Shown: positions 26,413 through 35,761, numbered from the stretch's first letter. The stretch is DNA of 61,029 nucleotides from an uncultured Anaerococcus sp. (GCF_943908415.1 NZ_CALTSY010000010.1:1-61029), one strand, 5' to 3'. The notes: a model not told the origin generated them from the letters alone. Translations and numbers: made by a program.

Positions 26413-27570
26413 TTAATCTTCATCTGCTATGTCTAAATCTCTTTTACCAAGATTTAAAGTTTTGTGGACATAATCAAAGAATAATCTATAGTCATAAATC
26501 CAATTATCAAGTATTCCAGACCTATAAATACCCACTACAAATATCACTAGCACAGGCGCAATAATAGCTCCTTTTACACCAAACAATCTAAGACCAGAAT
26601 AAAGTGATATAACAGATAGTATAGGATGTATATCAGCGTTATCACCTATAACCTTTGGAGTAATGACTTGTCTAAGGCTTGTCCAAAAAACTAAAAGTAT
26701 AAGTAGACCAATACCTTTTTGTGTATTATCGAATACAAAAAGTTCTGCGATAGTCCAAGGCAGCATAATTATAATAGGTCCAATCATAGGTAGCAAATCT
26801 ACAAATCCTAGCAAAAGTGCTATAGGAATAAAGTATTGTTGACCTAGAAATTTCAAGACAATAGCCATTATTACAAAACATCCAAGAGCAAGCTTTAGTT
26901 GTGACTTAATGTAGTTCCATGTTGAGTTCTTAAATACTGTTTTTATTAGCGATATATTTGATTTTGAATACTCAGGTATTGCTGATTTATATTTATCTTT
27001 AGCTTCCTGTATGTCGCCTAAGACTATATAAAAGGCTACTATAAATGTGATTATAAAAAATATAAAATCATTGGATTTATTTATGAAGCTAGTTGTAAAA
27101 TTAAAGGTAATATTGACCGCATCTTTTTGTAAGTTCTCAAGTAAGCTATAAGCTGAATTAAGTCCGGAATGAATCATATTTGATACAAAAGGAGGCAAAA
27201 ATTTTATATTTGAATTCATTGTTTCAATCCAAGAATTTATAGATTTCACAATTAAAGACCAGTTGCTGGTAATATTTCCTATAAGTCCTGCTAGTTCCGA
27301 TATTATGATTTGTAAAAACCATATTAATAATAATAGGACTATAATTAATAATATGGTTCCAACTATATATGATATTAAGCTATGTTTTATAGGCAATAAC
27401 CTATCTATTTTTTCAATAATCGGACTTATTAAGGCTACTAAAATAAGAGCTAATATGATTGGTAAAAGTGCATTTATAAGAGATGGCGCTAAATAAATAA
27501 TAAAAAGAATGCTAATTAAGATAATTCCTGTTCTGAGCATGATTCTTTCATAAAGTTTTTTATTTTCCAT
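26413..27570 (-). CDS. AI-2E family (PerM/YtvI-like) membrane protein
   Basis: The 385-residue protein has two N-terminal hydrophobic segments (about 10-55), a third at 65-90, a soluble stretch, and a C-terminal cluster of membrane segments with the family motifs LGFVDLLPMIGP and SLRQVITPKVIGDN. Relatives have been proposed as autoinducer exporters, Na+/H+ antiporters or efflux proteins, so the substrate is open. It seems monocistronic: an extended -10 (TGATATAAT, -10 at 27599-27604) lies 29 bases upstream, and the Fur-boxed gene follows. Confidence 0.85.
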   Translation of the reverse strand: MENKKLYERIMLRTGIILISILFIIYLAPSLINALLPIILALILVALISPIIEKIDRLLPIKHSLISYIVGTILLIIVLLLLIWFLQIIISELAGLIGNITSNWSLIVKSINSWIETMNSNIKFLPPFVSNMIHSGLNSAYSLLENLQKDAVNITFNFTTSFINKSNDFIFFIITFIVAFYIVLGDIQEAKDKYKSAIPEYSKSNISLIKTVFKNSTWNYIKSQLKLALGCFVIMAIVLKFLGQQYFIPIALLLGFVDLLPMIGPIIIMLPWTIAELFVFDNTQKGIGLLILLVFWTSLRQVITPKVIGDNADIHPILSVISLYSGLRLFGVKGAIIAPVLVIFVVGIYRSGILDNWIYDYRLFFDYVHKTLNLGKRDLDIADED

Positions 27571-27598
27571 ATTTTTTCCTTAAGTTTATTTTATAGAC

Positions 27599-27604
27599 AT
27601 TATA
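27599..27604 (-). promoter_or_regulatory. Candidate extended -10 for the AI-2E family gene
   Basis: Minus-strand TGA then TATAAT, with no strong -35. The rest of the 27571-27780 gap is very A+T rich and holds only this element and the terminator at 27728-27770. Confidence 0.45.
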
Positions 27605-27727
27605 TCATTCTAGTAAGCTTTATAAAATATTTATATAGAAATTTATTAGAACTATGAATTTTGAAAATAAAATTTGAAATAAGCTATATAGTAAAACATC
27701 TTCTAATAGATAAAATTAGGTAAATAT

Positions 27728-27771
27728 AAAATAGCTTTCCGTGCTATATTAGGCAACGGAAAGCTATTTTT
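27728..27771 (-). terminator. Terminator after the 3-hydroxyacyl-CoA dehydrogenase gene
   Basis: AAAATAGCTTTCCG (27728-27741) and CGGAAAGCTATTTT (27757-27770) form a perfect 14-pair stem with a 15-base loop and T-rich flanks in both directions. Confidence 0.8.
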
Positions 27772-27780
27772 CACTTTTAA

Positions 27781-28734
27781 TTAATTATATTTATAGAAAC
27801 CTTCGCCTGTTTCTACACCTTTTAATCCTTTATCAGCTCTTTCTTTTAATTTTTCTACTGCTTTAGCCAAGGCTGAGTTTGGATCTTGGACCTCTGGATT
27901 TGCACTTGTAATATTTATAACAGTTGTTATACCTACAATATCTATTATTTCGAAAGGTCCACGAGGTGATCCTGAACCAATTTTCCAGTCCATATCTATA
28001 TCATGTGGTTCTGCTACATCATCTCCATAGAGTCTTAAGCCAGCATCTATTAAAGGAACTAGGATTGAGTTTAAAATATATCCTGGTTGTTCTTTTTTAA
28101 TAACTGCAGCATACATACCTATACTTTCAGCAAATTGGATTACTGCATTAAATGCTTCATCACTTGTAGTATCATGACGCATTACTTCTGCAAGATTTTG
28201 TCTCCAAATAGAATTTGCAAAATGTAGACTTAAGAACTTATCCTCTCTACCTGTAAATTCTCTAAATGTTGATGGTAATAGGGTTGATGAATTTGTTACT
28301 AATATAGCATCTTCTTTTAGATAAGGAGCTATTTTTTCATAGAATGCCTTTTTCTCATCAACGACTTCTGCAATAGCTTCTATAACTAAGTCAGCATCGC
28401 CAAAAGCTTCTTCTAAGTCAGTAGTATATTTAAGCCCCTTATAAGTATCTTCATTTACTTGTTTAAGCTCTTCTATTCTTTCTTCTGTAATTTCTGACTT
28501 ATCATTAAAAAATGATCTAGGATAGTTAGGATTTTCTTCTCCTATATATGATGGGGCTACTTCTAGCTCTTTGGTAAAGATACCATACAATTTATCTACT
28601 CTAGGTTTAACTCTCTCAATAGATCCTTCGCTTCGTCCCCAAATTGTTACATTATATCCATGAAAAGCTGTTACATAAGCTATTTGAGCACCGAGTACTC
28701 CTCCACCTGCAATTGTTACATTTTTAATTTCCAT
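27781..28734 (-). CDS. 3-hydroxyacyl-CoA dehydrogenase family protein
   Basis: The 317-residue protein has the NAD-binding motif IAGGGVLGAQIAY at residues 8-20, the VIEAIAE segment and VTNSSTLLPS. The catalytic His lies in SLHFANSIW, then comes the C-terminal dimer domain with GPFEIIDIVGI. The HFxNP motif of classical 3-hydroxybutyryl-CoA dehydrogenases reads HFANS, and there is an insertion near residues 60-85. The substrate may therefore differ from 3-hydroxybutyryl-CoA. It is monocistronic, with terminators on both sides; no thiolase, crotonase or acyl-CoA dehydrogenase gene is near. Confidence 0.82.
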   Translation of the reverse strand: MEIKNVTIAGGGVLGAQIAYVTAFHGYNVTIWGRSEGSIERVKPRVDKLYGIFTKELEVAPSYIGEENPNYPRSFFNDKSEITEERIEELKQVNEDTYKGLKYTTDLEEAFGDADLVIEAIAEVVDEKKAFYEKIAPYLKEDAILVTNSSTLLPSTFREFTGREDKFLSLHFANSIWRQNLAEVMRHDTTSDEAFNAVIQFAESIGMYAAVIKKEQPGYILNSILVPLIDAGLRLYGDDVAEPHDIDMDWKIGSGSPRGPFEIIDIVGITTVINITSANPEVQDPNSALAKAVEKLKERADKGLKGVETGEGFYKYN

Positions 28735-28851
28735 AATTCTAAAACTCTCCTTTATGCCTTATTTATTTATAAGATACCCAATTTTTTAAAAATTTTATGG
28801 TTGGTATTTTATAAGTATTTTTAATTAAAGATAGATATTAAAAAACTATAT

Positions 28852-28879
28852 AAAAAAAGCGACAATTAAGGTCGCTTTT
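28852..28879 (-). terminator. Terminator after lepA
   Basis: AAAAGCGAC (28855-28863) and GTCGCTTTT (28871-28879) form a nine-pair stem with a seven-base loop and a T tract on the minus strand, immediately after the lepA stop. Confidence 0.85.
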
Positions 28880-28884
28880 ATTTG

Positions 28885-30702
28885 CTAGTTACTTTCATCA
28901 TCATATTTTAATACTGCTAAGAATGCATCTTGTGGTACTTCTACGCTTCCTAGTTGTCGCATACGCTTCTTACCTTCTTTTTGTTTTTCAAGAAGCTTCT
29001 TCTTTCTAGAAATATCACCACCATAGCATTTAGCAATAACATCTTTTCTAAGGGCTCTTACAGTTTCTCTAGCTATTACCTTGCCACCGATAGCAGCCTG
29101 TATAGGAATAGCAAATTGTTGACGTGGAATCTCATCTTTTAGTTTTTCTACTATGCCACGTCCCCTTGCATATGCACTATCTCTATGGACTATAATTGAA
29201 AGGGCATCTACAACTTCATCATTGATCAATATTTCTAGTTTAACAAGGTCTGAAGGTGTATAGCCTATTACTTCATAGTCTAATGAAGCATAGCCACGAG
29301 TTCTTGATTTTAAGCTATCAAAAAAGTTATAAATAACTTCATTAAGTGGGAGTTTGTACTTTATAGAAACCCTAGTCTCATCTATATAATTCATATCTAT
29401 CATCTCTCCACGTCTATTTTGAGCAAGGTTCATTACTTGACCTATATAATCAGATGGAGTTATTATTTCAGCACGTGTTATAGGCTCTTCTATAAAATCT
29501 ATGGCTGCCGGATCTGGAAAATCATTAGGATTTTGAATCTCTGTCTCTTCGTCACTATTTCTTAGCTTTAACTTGTAGATAACAGATGGCGCTGTAGCTA
29601 TGATATTTAGGTCATATTCACGTTCTAGTCTTTGAGTTATGATATCCATGTGTAAAAGCCCCAAAAAGCCTGAACGAAGTCCTACTCCTAGAGCCTGAGA
29701 ATTTTCTTGTTCAAATACTAGAGCCGCATCATTTACTTGCAGTTTCTCCAATGCATCTCGAAGTTTATCAAAGCTTTCTCCTTCTGCAGGATAAATACCA
29801 GAATAAACCATAGGTAGTACTTCCTTATATCCAGAAAGTGGCTTATCAGTTGGATTAGTTGCAGATGTTATAGTATCACCTACTCTAGCATCCTTAACTT
29901 CTTTTATACTTGCCTCTATAAATCCTACGTCTCCAGAACGTAATTCTTCTGTTTCTATGCGACTTTTCATGGTGTAACCTACAGTATTTACTTCATAAGT
30001 TTTGCCAGTGTTCATCATTTTTATGGTGTCACCTGGTTTTACAACACCTTCAAAAATTCTGACATAACAGATTACTCCACGATAAGAATCATAATAAGAA
30101 TCAAAAATCAAAGCCTTGAGTGGCTTATCATCATGTGATTGTGGGGCTGGTATATTATTTACTATATCTTCTAAAACGTCTTCTACATTTAAGCCCGTTT
30201 TTGCTGATACTAAAGGTATATCATTGGTTTCTAAACCTATTTGTCTTTCAATCTCTCCCTTAACCTCATCAACTCTTGCTGATGGCAAGTCTATCTTATT
30301 TAGAACCGGAAGGATCTCTAGGTCTTGTTCTAGAGCAAGGTAAGTGTTGGCTAAGGTTTGGGCTTCAACCCCTTGGCTGGCATCTACAACTAATATTGCT
30401 CCTTCACAGGCCTTAAGGGACCTTGAAACTTCATAATTAAAGTCTACATGTCCCGGTGTATCTATTAGGTTTAAGTCGTATATATTACCATCTTTTGCTT
30501 TATAATGAATCTTTATAGACTTAAGCTTTATGGTTATTCCACGCTCACGCTCAAGCTCCATATCATCAAGCATTTGATTGGTCATTTCTCTTTGAGATAA
30601 ATGCTCAGACTTTTCTATAAGCCTATCAGCTAGAGTGCTCTTACCATGGTCTATATGAGCTATTATAGAGAAATTTCTTATATTTTCTTTTCTTTGTGTC
30701 AT
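28885..30702 (-). CDS. lepA: Elongation factor 4 (LepA)
   Basis: LepA is a ribosome-bound GTPase of the EF-G type that aids initiation and back-translocation. The 605-residue protein has G1 AHIDHGKST, G2/G3 with GITIKLK and DTPGHVDF, NKIDLP, and the LepA-specific C-terminal domain ending in RQLGSVEVPQDAFLAVL. It follows lepB after three bases and is expected to be cotranscribed with it. In many Firmicutes hemW comes next; here about 3.3 kb with three genes (dehydrogenase, AI-2E, flavin reductase) intervenes. Confidence 0.98.
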   Translation of the reverse strand: MTQRKENIRNFSIIAHIDHGKSTLADRLIEKSEHLSQREMTNQMLDDMELERERGITIKLKSIKIHYKAKDGNIYDLNLIDTPGHVDFNYEVSRSLKACEGAILVVDASQGVEAQTLANTYLALEQDLEILPVLNKIDLPSARVDEVKGEIERQIGLETNDIPLVSAKTGLNVEDVLEDIVNNIPAPQSHDDKPLKALIFDSYYDSYRGVICYVRIFEGVVKPGDTIKMMNTGKTYEVNTVGYTMKSRIETEELRSGDVGFIEASIKEVKDARVGDTITSATNPTDKPLSGYKEVLPMVYSGIYPAEGESFDKLRDALEKLQVNDAALVFEQENSQALGVGLRSGFLGLLHMDIITQRLEREYDLNIIATAPSVIYKLKLRNSDEETEIQNPNDFPDPAAIDFIEEPITRAEIITPSDYIGQVMNLAQNRRGEMIDMNYIDETRVSIKYKLPLNEVIYNFFDSLKSRTRGYASLDYEVIGYTPSDLVKLEILINDEVVDALSIIVHRDSAYARGRGIVEKLKDEIPRQQFAIPIQAAIGGKVIARETVRALRKDVIAKCYGGDISRKKKLLEKQKEGKKRMRQLGSVEVPQDAFLAVLKYDDESN

Positions 30703-30705
30703 TTA

Positions 30706-31344
30706 TTACTCGTTTCCATATGGGTTATTATCTATTTTTCCTATATCATTGAATGGATAAATTCTAAAAAAAGCATGTCCAACTATTTCACTTTTGTCTA
30801 TAGAACCAAAGTTTCTAGAATCATTGCTCGCACCTTCTAATCTATTATCACCCATAACAAAATATTGATTATCTAAAAGTGTCCATTCATAATCCTCACT
30901 TGTTTGCAAAGTATAATCTACAGATGTGTAAGGCTCATTTAATTCTTCTCCATTTACATAAACTTTCTCATCCTTAAGGGTTATAGTATCTCCTGGTTCA
31001 CCTATAACTCTTTTTACATAAAGTCTATTTGGATAATCTGGAGCTTTTAATATAACTATTTGTCCCCTATGATAATCAGTAAAGTTCTTTGAAAGCTTAT
31101 TCATTAAAAGCATATCTCCATTATGAAGGGTGTTTAGCATAGAGTTGCCTGCTATATTTGTAGCATCCATAATGAATGTCTTAATTAATATGGCGATTAA
31201 AAGAGCTATAGCTATAGATTTCAGAAATTCTAATGGTCCTTCACTATCATCATCTTTTTTATTCTTTTTGTTTGTTTGAGCTTGTCCTTTTTTACTTGAA
31301 TCTGTCTTTATAATAATTTTTTCTTTTTCATTTTCTTTAGGCAT
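30706..31344 (-). CDS. lepB: Signal peptidase I
   Basis: It cleaves signal peptides from exported proteins at the outer membrane face. The 212-residue protein has a charged, lysine-rich N-terminus of about 40 residues, one membrane segment (about 43-60), the catalytic Ser in GNSMLNTL, the Lys in RLYVKRVIGEPGD and the MGDNR box. It leads the lepB-lepA pair, driven by TTGTTA-17-TATAAT. The family and both catalytic residues are clear. Confidence 0.96.
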   Translation of the reverse strand: MPKENEKEKIIIKTDSSKKGQAQTNKKNKKDDDSEGPLEFLKSIAIALLIAILIKTFIMDATNIAGNSMLNTLHNGDMLLMNKLSKNFTDYHRGQIVILKAPDYPNRLYVKRVIGEPGDTITLKDEKVYVNGEELNEPYTSVDYTLQTSEDYEWTLLDNQYFVMGDNRLEGASNDSRNFGSIDKSEIVGHAFFRIYPFNDIGKIDNNPYGNE

Positions 31345-31371
31345 ATATAGTTCCTTTCATTTCATTATTAT

Positions 31372-31400
31372 ATTATAAACCAAAAAGGTAAAACTAACAA
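31372..31400 (-). promoter_or_regulatory. Promoter of lepB-lepA
   Basis: On the minus strand, TTGTTA (31400-31395), 17 bases, TATAAT (31377-31372). It is divergent from the rpsT promoter. Confidence 0.75.
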
Positions 31401-31427
31401 AGTTTAAAAGAAAAATTTATTATAAAC

Positions 31428-31456
31428 TTGTAAGTTTTTCTAATCTATGGTAAAAT
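31428..31456 (+). promoter_or_regulatory. Promoter of rpsT
   Basis: TTGTAA (31428-31433), 17 bases, TAAAAT (31451-31456). A GAGGGTG ribosome site precedes the ATG at 31502. Confidence 0.7.
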
Positions 31457-31501
31457 ATATCAGTCAAGCAAAAAGAAATAGACTAGAAAGAGGGTGAAAT
31501 A

Positions 31502-31771
31502 ATGGCAAATATTAAATCAGCTCAAAAAAGAATCGAAACAACAAGAAGAGATACTTTAAGAAATAAATCAAAAAAATCTGAAATCAAAACTTACATCAAA
31601 AAATTTGATGAAGCTATTGAAGCTGGAAATGTAGATCAAGCTCGTGAAATTTTTAGACATGTTGATAAAAAAATGAAACAAGCAGAAGCTAAAAATATCA
31701 TACACAAAAACAAAGTAGCTAGAACAACTTCTAGATTACAAAGAGCTATCAACAACTCACAAAACGCATAA
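31502..31771 (+). CDS. rpsT: 30S ribosomal protein S20
   Basis: S20 binds 16S rRNA early in 30S assembly. The 89-residue protein has the family opening MANIKSAQKRIETTRRDTLRN and is Lys/Arg rich, with a helical repeat pattern. It is monocistronic on the plus strand and convergent with holA, with a large terminator between. The rpsT-holA-comEC neighbourhood is conserved in Firmicutes, where gpr and spoIIP of spore formers lie next to rpsT; they are not here. Confidence 0.97.
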   Translation: MANIKSAQKRIETTRRDTLRNKSKKSEIKTYIKKFDEAIEAGNVDQAREIFRHVDKKMKQAEAKNIIHKNKVARTTSRLQRAINNSQNA

Positions 31772-31772
31772 A

Positions 31773-31839
31773 AAAAAATGAGTAATTATCAGTATTGGAT
31801 CCTAACATATGACTACTGATAATTGCTCATTATTTTTTT
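31773..31839. terminator. Large bidirectional terminator between rpsT and holA
   Basis: An 18-pair stem, from AATGAGTAATTATCAGTA pairing with 31814-31831 (one T-G), has a 19-base loop and A and T runs on either side. Confidence 0.9.
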
Positions 31840-32856
31840 CTATTTTTTTGTAATTAGATTGATAAGTAATATTAACTCTATTTCCATATCAAAATCTACA
31901 GATTTTTGCCTGTATTCCATATCAAATAATCTGCTATGGATATCAAAGAGCTCATTTAGACTAAAATTCTTAGAAAAATTTTTAAGTTTTTTAAGCTCAA
32001 AGTTTCCTATTCCTATATTTTTCATCATAAAACTATCATTAAAACCATTTGTATAAAGGCTTTTTACCCCTATTAGGTTTCTGATTTGCCTGATAATCAT
32101 ATGATATATCATGAATAGGTCTTCATTAGCTTTAAGCATTTGTAAATAGACCTCTGTTGCTTGCTTACTTTTTTTTGCGCTAATAGCATCGGTAAGGTTA
32201 AAAATATTTAAGTTTAATATCTCATCTAGCTGATTTGAAACATCCTCCACTTTGACTATTTCGTCACCAGAATTTGCTATGATTTTATCTACAGTATTAA
32301 CTACCTCATATAAGTCTATTTCACTATCTTTATTTACATAAGAAAATCTTTGTACTATATCTTTTACTAGTGATTTTGGAATTTTTTTGCCATTTCTTAC
32401 AAATCTCTTTCCAATAAATGATTCTAGTTCTTTTTGATTTAGCCTATCTATATTTACTATGCTTCCGTTTTTATCAATTTTCTTATAAAATTTCCCTTTA
32501 AAAGGAGGGTTATCAGAAAAAATCAATAGTATAGCATAGTCTGGAAAATCTTTAATATCTTTAGAAAGGTCATCTAATACAGATTCATATTCTTTTATAG
32601 AATTTTTAGAAAGATCTATATTTTTCCAAATAATATACTTTTTATCTTCCATAACTGGATATGTCTCGTATGAATTTTTTAATATTTCTATATCTTTACT
32701 TCCCTTTATTTCAATTAGATTAAAATCTGCTATGGAAACTTTAGATTTTGCTTCTTCTATTATAGTATCATTCAAAAACTCTTCTTTTGAATCGAATAAA
32801 TATATTCCTGAAACCTTATTATTTATCAAATCTGTCATAAACTCTTTATAATTCAT
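31840..32856 (-). CDS. holA: DNA polymerase III subunit delta
   Basis: The delta subunit opens the beta clamp in the clamp loader. The 338-residue protein has the YqeN-type layout: an N-terminal AAA-like domain opening (VSGIYLFDSKEEFLND), the KKYIIWKN segment, and an all-alpha C-terminus with LFMIYHMIIRQIRNLI. Sequence is divergent, as is usual for this subunit. Its ATG overlaps the comEC stop by four bases. Position next to comEC and rpsT supports the call. Confidence 0.92.
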   Translation of the reverse strand: MNYKEFMTDLINNKVSGIYLFDSKEEFLNDTIIEEAKSKVSIADFNLIEIKGSKDIEILKNSYETYPVMEDKKYIIWKNIDLSKNSIKEYESVLDDLSKDIKDFPDYAILLIFSDNPPFKGKFYKKIDKNGSIVNIDRLNQKELESFIGKRFVRNGKKIPKSLVKDIVQRFSYVNKDSEIDLYEVVNTVDKIIANSGDEIVKVEDVSNQLDEILNLNIFNLTDAISAKKSKQATEVYLQMLKANEDLFMIYHMIIRQIRNLIGVKSLYTNGFNDSFMMKNIGIGNFELKKLKNFSKNFSLNELFDIHSRLFDMEYRQKSVDFDMEIELILLINLITKK

Positions 32857-35033
32857 CTAAAATATCCACCCTTTAAGTAACTTTCTATCTTTTTATTTTT
32901 TCCAAAAACTATTTTAACCATACCACTTTCCTGAGTGTTATAAATTCTAACTCCTTCTAAATTAGATAAAACATCAGATGTAGGATGGCCATATCTATTA
33001 TTTCTACCAGCAGAAATCAAGGCGACTTTTGGATTAACTGTTTGTACAAATTCTTTAGAAGTAGAAGTCCTTGAACCATGATGTGAAACCTTTAAAATAT
33101 CTGCCCTAAGATCAAGCCCTTCCTCATACTCCTTAGGTAAATCACCCAAAGCCAATATCTTTATTCCTTCAATATTTATCAGTAGTCCTAAAGATTCTGC
33201 ATTTTCTTCTCCTTTACTGCCCTCAAACACACAGTCTATATAACCATTTTTTAAATTTATCCTATTATTTTTATGCATTACTATAGGATTATAGATCTTC
33301 AGTCCATCCAAGTTATAGGGCCCAGTTATAATATTATCTATCTTGAAGTTATTATTTAAAATTTCAAGATTTCCACTATGATCTTTATCCTCATGACTTA
33401 TAAAAATAGCCTTAATTTTCTTAACTCCTATAGATTTTAAATATGGTAGAAAAATCTTTTCTCCAGAATCATAGGATTCATACTTAGGGCCACCCACATC
33501 TATTAGATAGTAGTCTCCCCTATCATTTATTAAAAAAGCATCTCCTTGACCAATGTCAATCATAGTAAAGCTTGTCTCTGGATTAATTTTGCTAAATGCT
33601 ATTCCCATAAAAACAGTTATTATATTAAGTATATAAAATTGTTTTACTAAAGCTTTATTAGATTTTCTCATATATAGGATTACAAGAATCAAAATATAAA
33701 AATATATAGATACCAATATATTAGGATGAACAAATTCAAAGCTTAAAAGCGTGAATCTATTTAATAAGCTAGTCAAATTTAAAATAGAAGTCAACAGATA
33801 GTCTATTATTTTAAATAAGGGTCTTATCAATATCCTTAATAGTGGATAGCTTAATATAAGTACAAAAATCCCATACATTGTTATGGTAAATATAGGAACT
33901 ATCAAAAAGTTTGCAAGAATACCTACAAGATTTACCTTTCCGTAATAATAAATTATAAATGGAAATAAGCTTAGCTGAATACTAGTAGTAAATCCAATAT
34001 TTTTAAAAATTAGACCATCTCTTAAGTAAGTTTCTAACTTAGGATATACTAGATAAACTCCACTTGTAGCTATAAACGATAAAACAAATCCAGCATTAAA
34101 GATAGCAAAAGGATTAACAAGTAGTATTGATATTGCTGCAAGCATCAGTGATTTTAACTTATCTTCTGGATTTTGAAATAAAAATGCTAAAAATCCTATA
34201 AAATCAATTATTAATACTCTTATTACAGAAAAGGGAAAAGATATCAAATATCCATAAACTAAACAAAAAAACATGGAAAACCCATAGCCATATTTATAGT
34301 TTATGTTCATTTTTTTAAAAATATATAAAATAAAGGCAATTAGCATGTCAATATGTAAACCAGATACAGCAAGTATATGGGCAAGGCCTAAATCTTTGAT
34401 ATCCTCATTTTGTATCAAGTTTTCTCCCAAAATAACGGAAATAGCAAAATCTGATGACTTTTTGCTTAGATTGCTTTCAAATAGACTATGGATATATTTA
34501 TAAAATTTATTTTTTAGGCTAAGACCTATCGAAGAGTAGGGCGATTTCTTATAAACTTTCTCAATCTTAATAGTGCTTGCTATACCCTTAGATAGTAAAT
34601 AATTTCTATAGTTAAATAAATTTGGATTGGTATTTTTATTAGGAATATCAATACTCGCTTTTACTAATAATTGCTCCCCTATTTCATAATCTTCATCAGT
34701 GAAGAAAACAGATTTCTCATTGGCATTTTGCCCCTTAACATCTACTATATATCTAAAATCATCATTCACTACTCGCTTTTCTATTATACTAATTACAAAT
34801 TTTTGAGTCTTCTGATCCTTTAGTTTGTAGCTATTAAAATTAATATAAGCTAAGGAAAATCCTATAAGAAGACCAATAGGAATTATCACTAGTTTTTTAT
34901 CTATAAGGAATAAAATAATAAGAAAAATACCAGCTGGCAATAAAACATATATTGGATTTATCCTCTCAAAATTAATAAATAAAGCTATTCCCGCTATCAA
35001 AGATAACAATATAACAAAAAATTTCTTTCTCAT
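32853..35033 (-). CDS. comEC: DNA uptake channel protein ComEC/Rec2
   Basis: ComEC forms the membrane channel that takes single-stranded DNA into the cell during transformation. The 726-residue protein has two N-terminal membrane segments, a soluble OB-like part (about 70-165), the Competence domain with many membrane helices (about 190-450, LAVSGLHIDML), and a C-terminal metallo-beta-lactamase-like domain starting TMIDIGQGDAFLI with SHEDKDHSGN. It is complete. No other competence genes are in the window, so transformability is not shown. Confidence 0.94.
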   Translation of the reverse strand: MRKKFFVILLSLIAGIALFINFERINPIYVLLPAGIFLIILFLIDKKLVIIPIGLLIGFSLAYINFNSYKLKDQKTQKFVISIIEKRVVNDDFRYIVDVKGQNANEKSVFFTDEDYEIGEQLLVKASIDIPNKNTNPNLFNYRNYLLSKGIASTIKIEKVYKKSPYSSIGLSLKNKFYKYIHSLFESNLSKKSSDFAISVILGENLIQNEDIKDLGLAHILAVSGLHIDMLIAFILYIFKKMNINYKYGYGFSMFFCLVYGYLISFPFSVIRVLIIDFIGFLAFLFQNPEDKLKSLMLAAISILLVNPFAIFNAGFVLSFIATSGVYLVYPKLETYLRDGLIFKNIGFTTSIQLSLFPFIIYYYGKVNLVGILANFLIVPIFTITMYGIFVLILSYPLLRILIRPLFKIIDYLLTSILNLTSLLNRFTLLSFEFVHPNILVSIYFYILILVILYMRKSNKALVKQFYILNIITVFMGIAFSKINPETSFTMIDIGQGDAFLINDRGDYYLIDVGGPKYESYDSGEKIFLPYLKSIGVKKIKAIFISHEDKDHSGNLEILNNNFKIDNIITGPYNLDGLKIYNPIVMHKNNRINLKNGYIDCVFEGSKGEENAESLGLLINIEGIKILALGDLPKEYEEGLDLRADILKVSHHGSRTSTSKEFVQTVNPKVALISAGRNNRYGHPTSDVLSNLEGVRIYNTQESGMVKIVFGKNKKIESYLKGGYFR

Positions 35034-35097
35034 ATCCTAACCTCGGGTATATTATATCATATGTATATAAACGATTTAGATGAAAATGAGGTAGCTT

Positions 35098-35724
35098 ATG
35101 CAAAAACTATACTTAGAATATCCAGAAATAGAAGAAATTAAGGCAAATATAATATCAAGACGTGTACAAGATAATAATACGCAAATTATATTGGATAGAA
35201 CTATTTTTATGCCAAAAACTTCTTATCTCCTAGAAGATAAGGGAAGTATTTTGGATTTAGAAATCCTTTCAGTAGATGAAAAAAGAGATAATATAATTCA
35301 TCTAGTAAAGGGCAAACCACATAAATCTGAAGTTGTACTCAAACTAGATATGGAAAACAGACTAAAGAACCTATCCTATAATACTGCTTACATAATTTTT
35401 AAAATAGTTATGGGAGTTTTCTATAATTTCAAAGATATCAAATTACAGCTAAGTGAAGAAAGAGCAGTACTTAAGATTAGTGAATTTTATGATAAACTTG
35501 ATATATCTTTAATTGAAGATCAAGTAAACTTTATCATAGCTAAGGCTCTTCCTATAGATAATAAGCAAGGTATAACATCAATTGCCCCACTTGGTGAAGT
35601 AGTGAATAATAACCTATGCTTTGATAATACTAGTAGAGTTCGAGCTCTTAAGATTACAAATACTGAGAGTTTTGGCAATGACCTAGAAGTAGAGTTCTTA
35701 GCAGCTGATGATATTTTAAATTAG
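35098..35724 (+). CDS. AlaX-like protein without metal-binding residues
   Basis: The 208-residue protein looks like the editing (second additional) domain of alanyl-tRNA synthetase and free AlaX proteins. It opens with LYLEYPEIEEIKANI, has ILDRTIFMPKTSYLLEDKGSI where AlaX has LDRTxFYPEGGGQPxDxG, and ends with an IgafkI-like RALKITNTESFG segment. The zinc ligands are gone: HTAQH is replaced by NTAYI (Asn95, Ile99), and CGGTH by LCFDNT (Cys174 kept, His to Asn177). It therefore cannot deacylate tRNA in the usual way. The call rests on pattern matching by eye and is moderate. It is alone between comEC and a terminator. Confidence 0.55.
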   Translation: MQKLYLEYPEIEEIKANIISRRVQDNNTQIILDRTIFMPKTSYLLEDKGSILDLEILSVDEKRDNIIHLVKGKPHKSEVVLKLDMENRLKNLSYNTAYIIFKIVMGVFYNFKDIKLQLSEERAVLKISEFYDKLDISLIEDQVNFIIAKALPIDNKQGITSIAPLGEVVNNNLCFDNTSRVRALKITNTESFGNDLEVEFLAADDILN

Positions 35725-35737
35725 TTTATAAAAGATT

Positions 35738-35761
35738 GATGGCAAAAAGCCATCTTTTTTT
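35738..35761 (+). terminator. Terminator after the AlaX-like gene
   Basis: GATGGC and GCCATC flank AAAAA and are followed by seven T. Confidence 0.85.
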
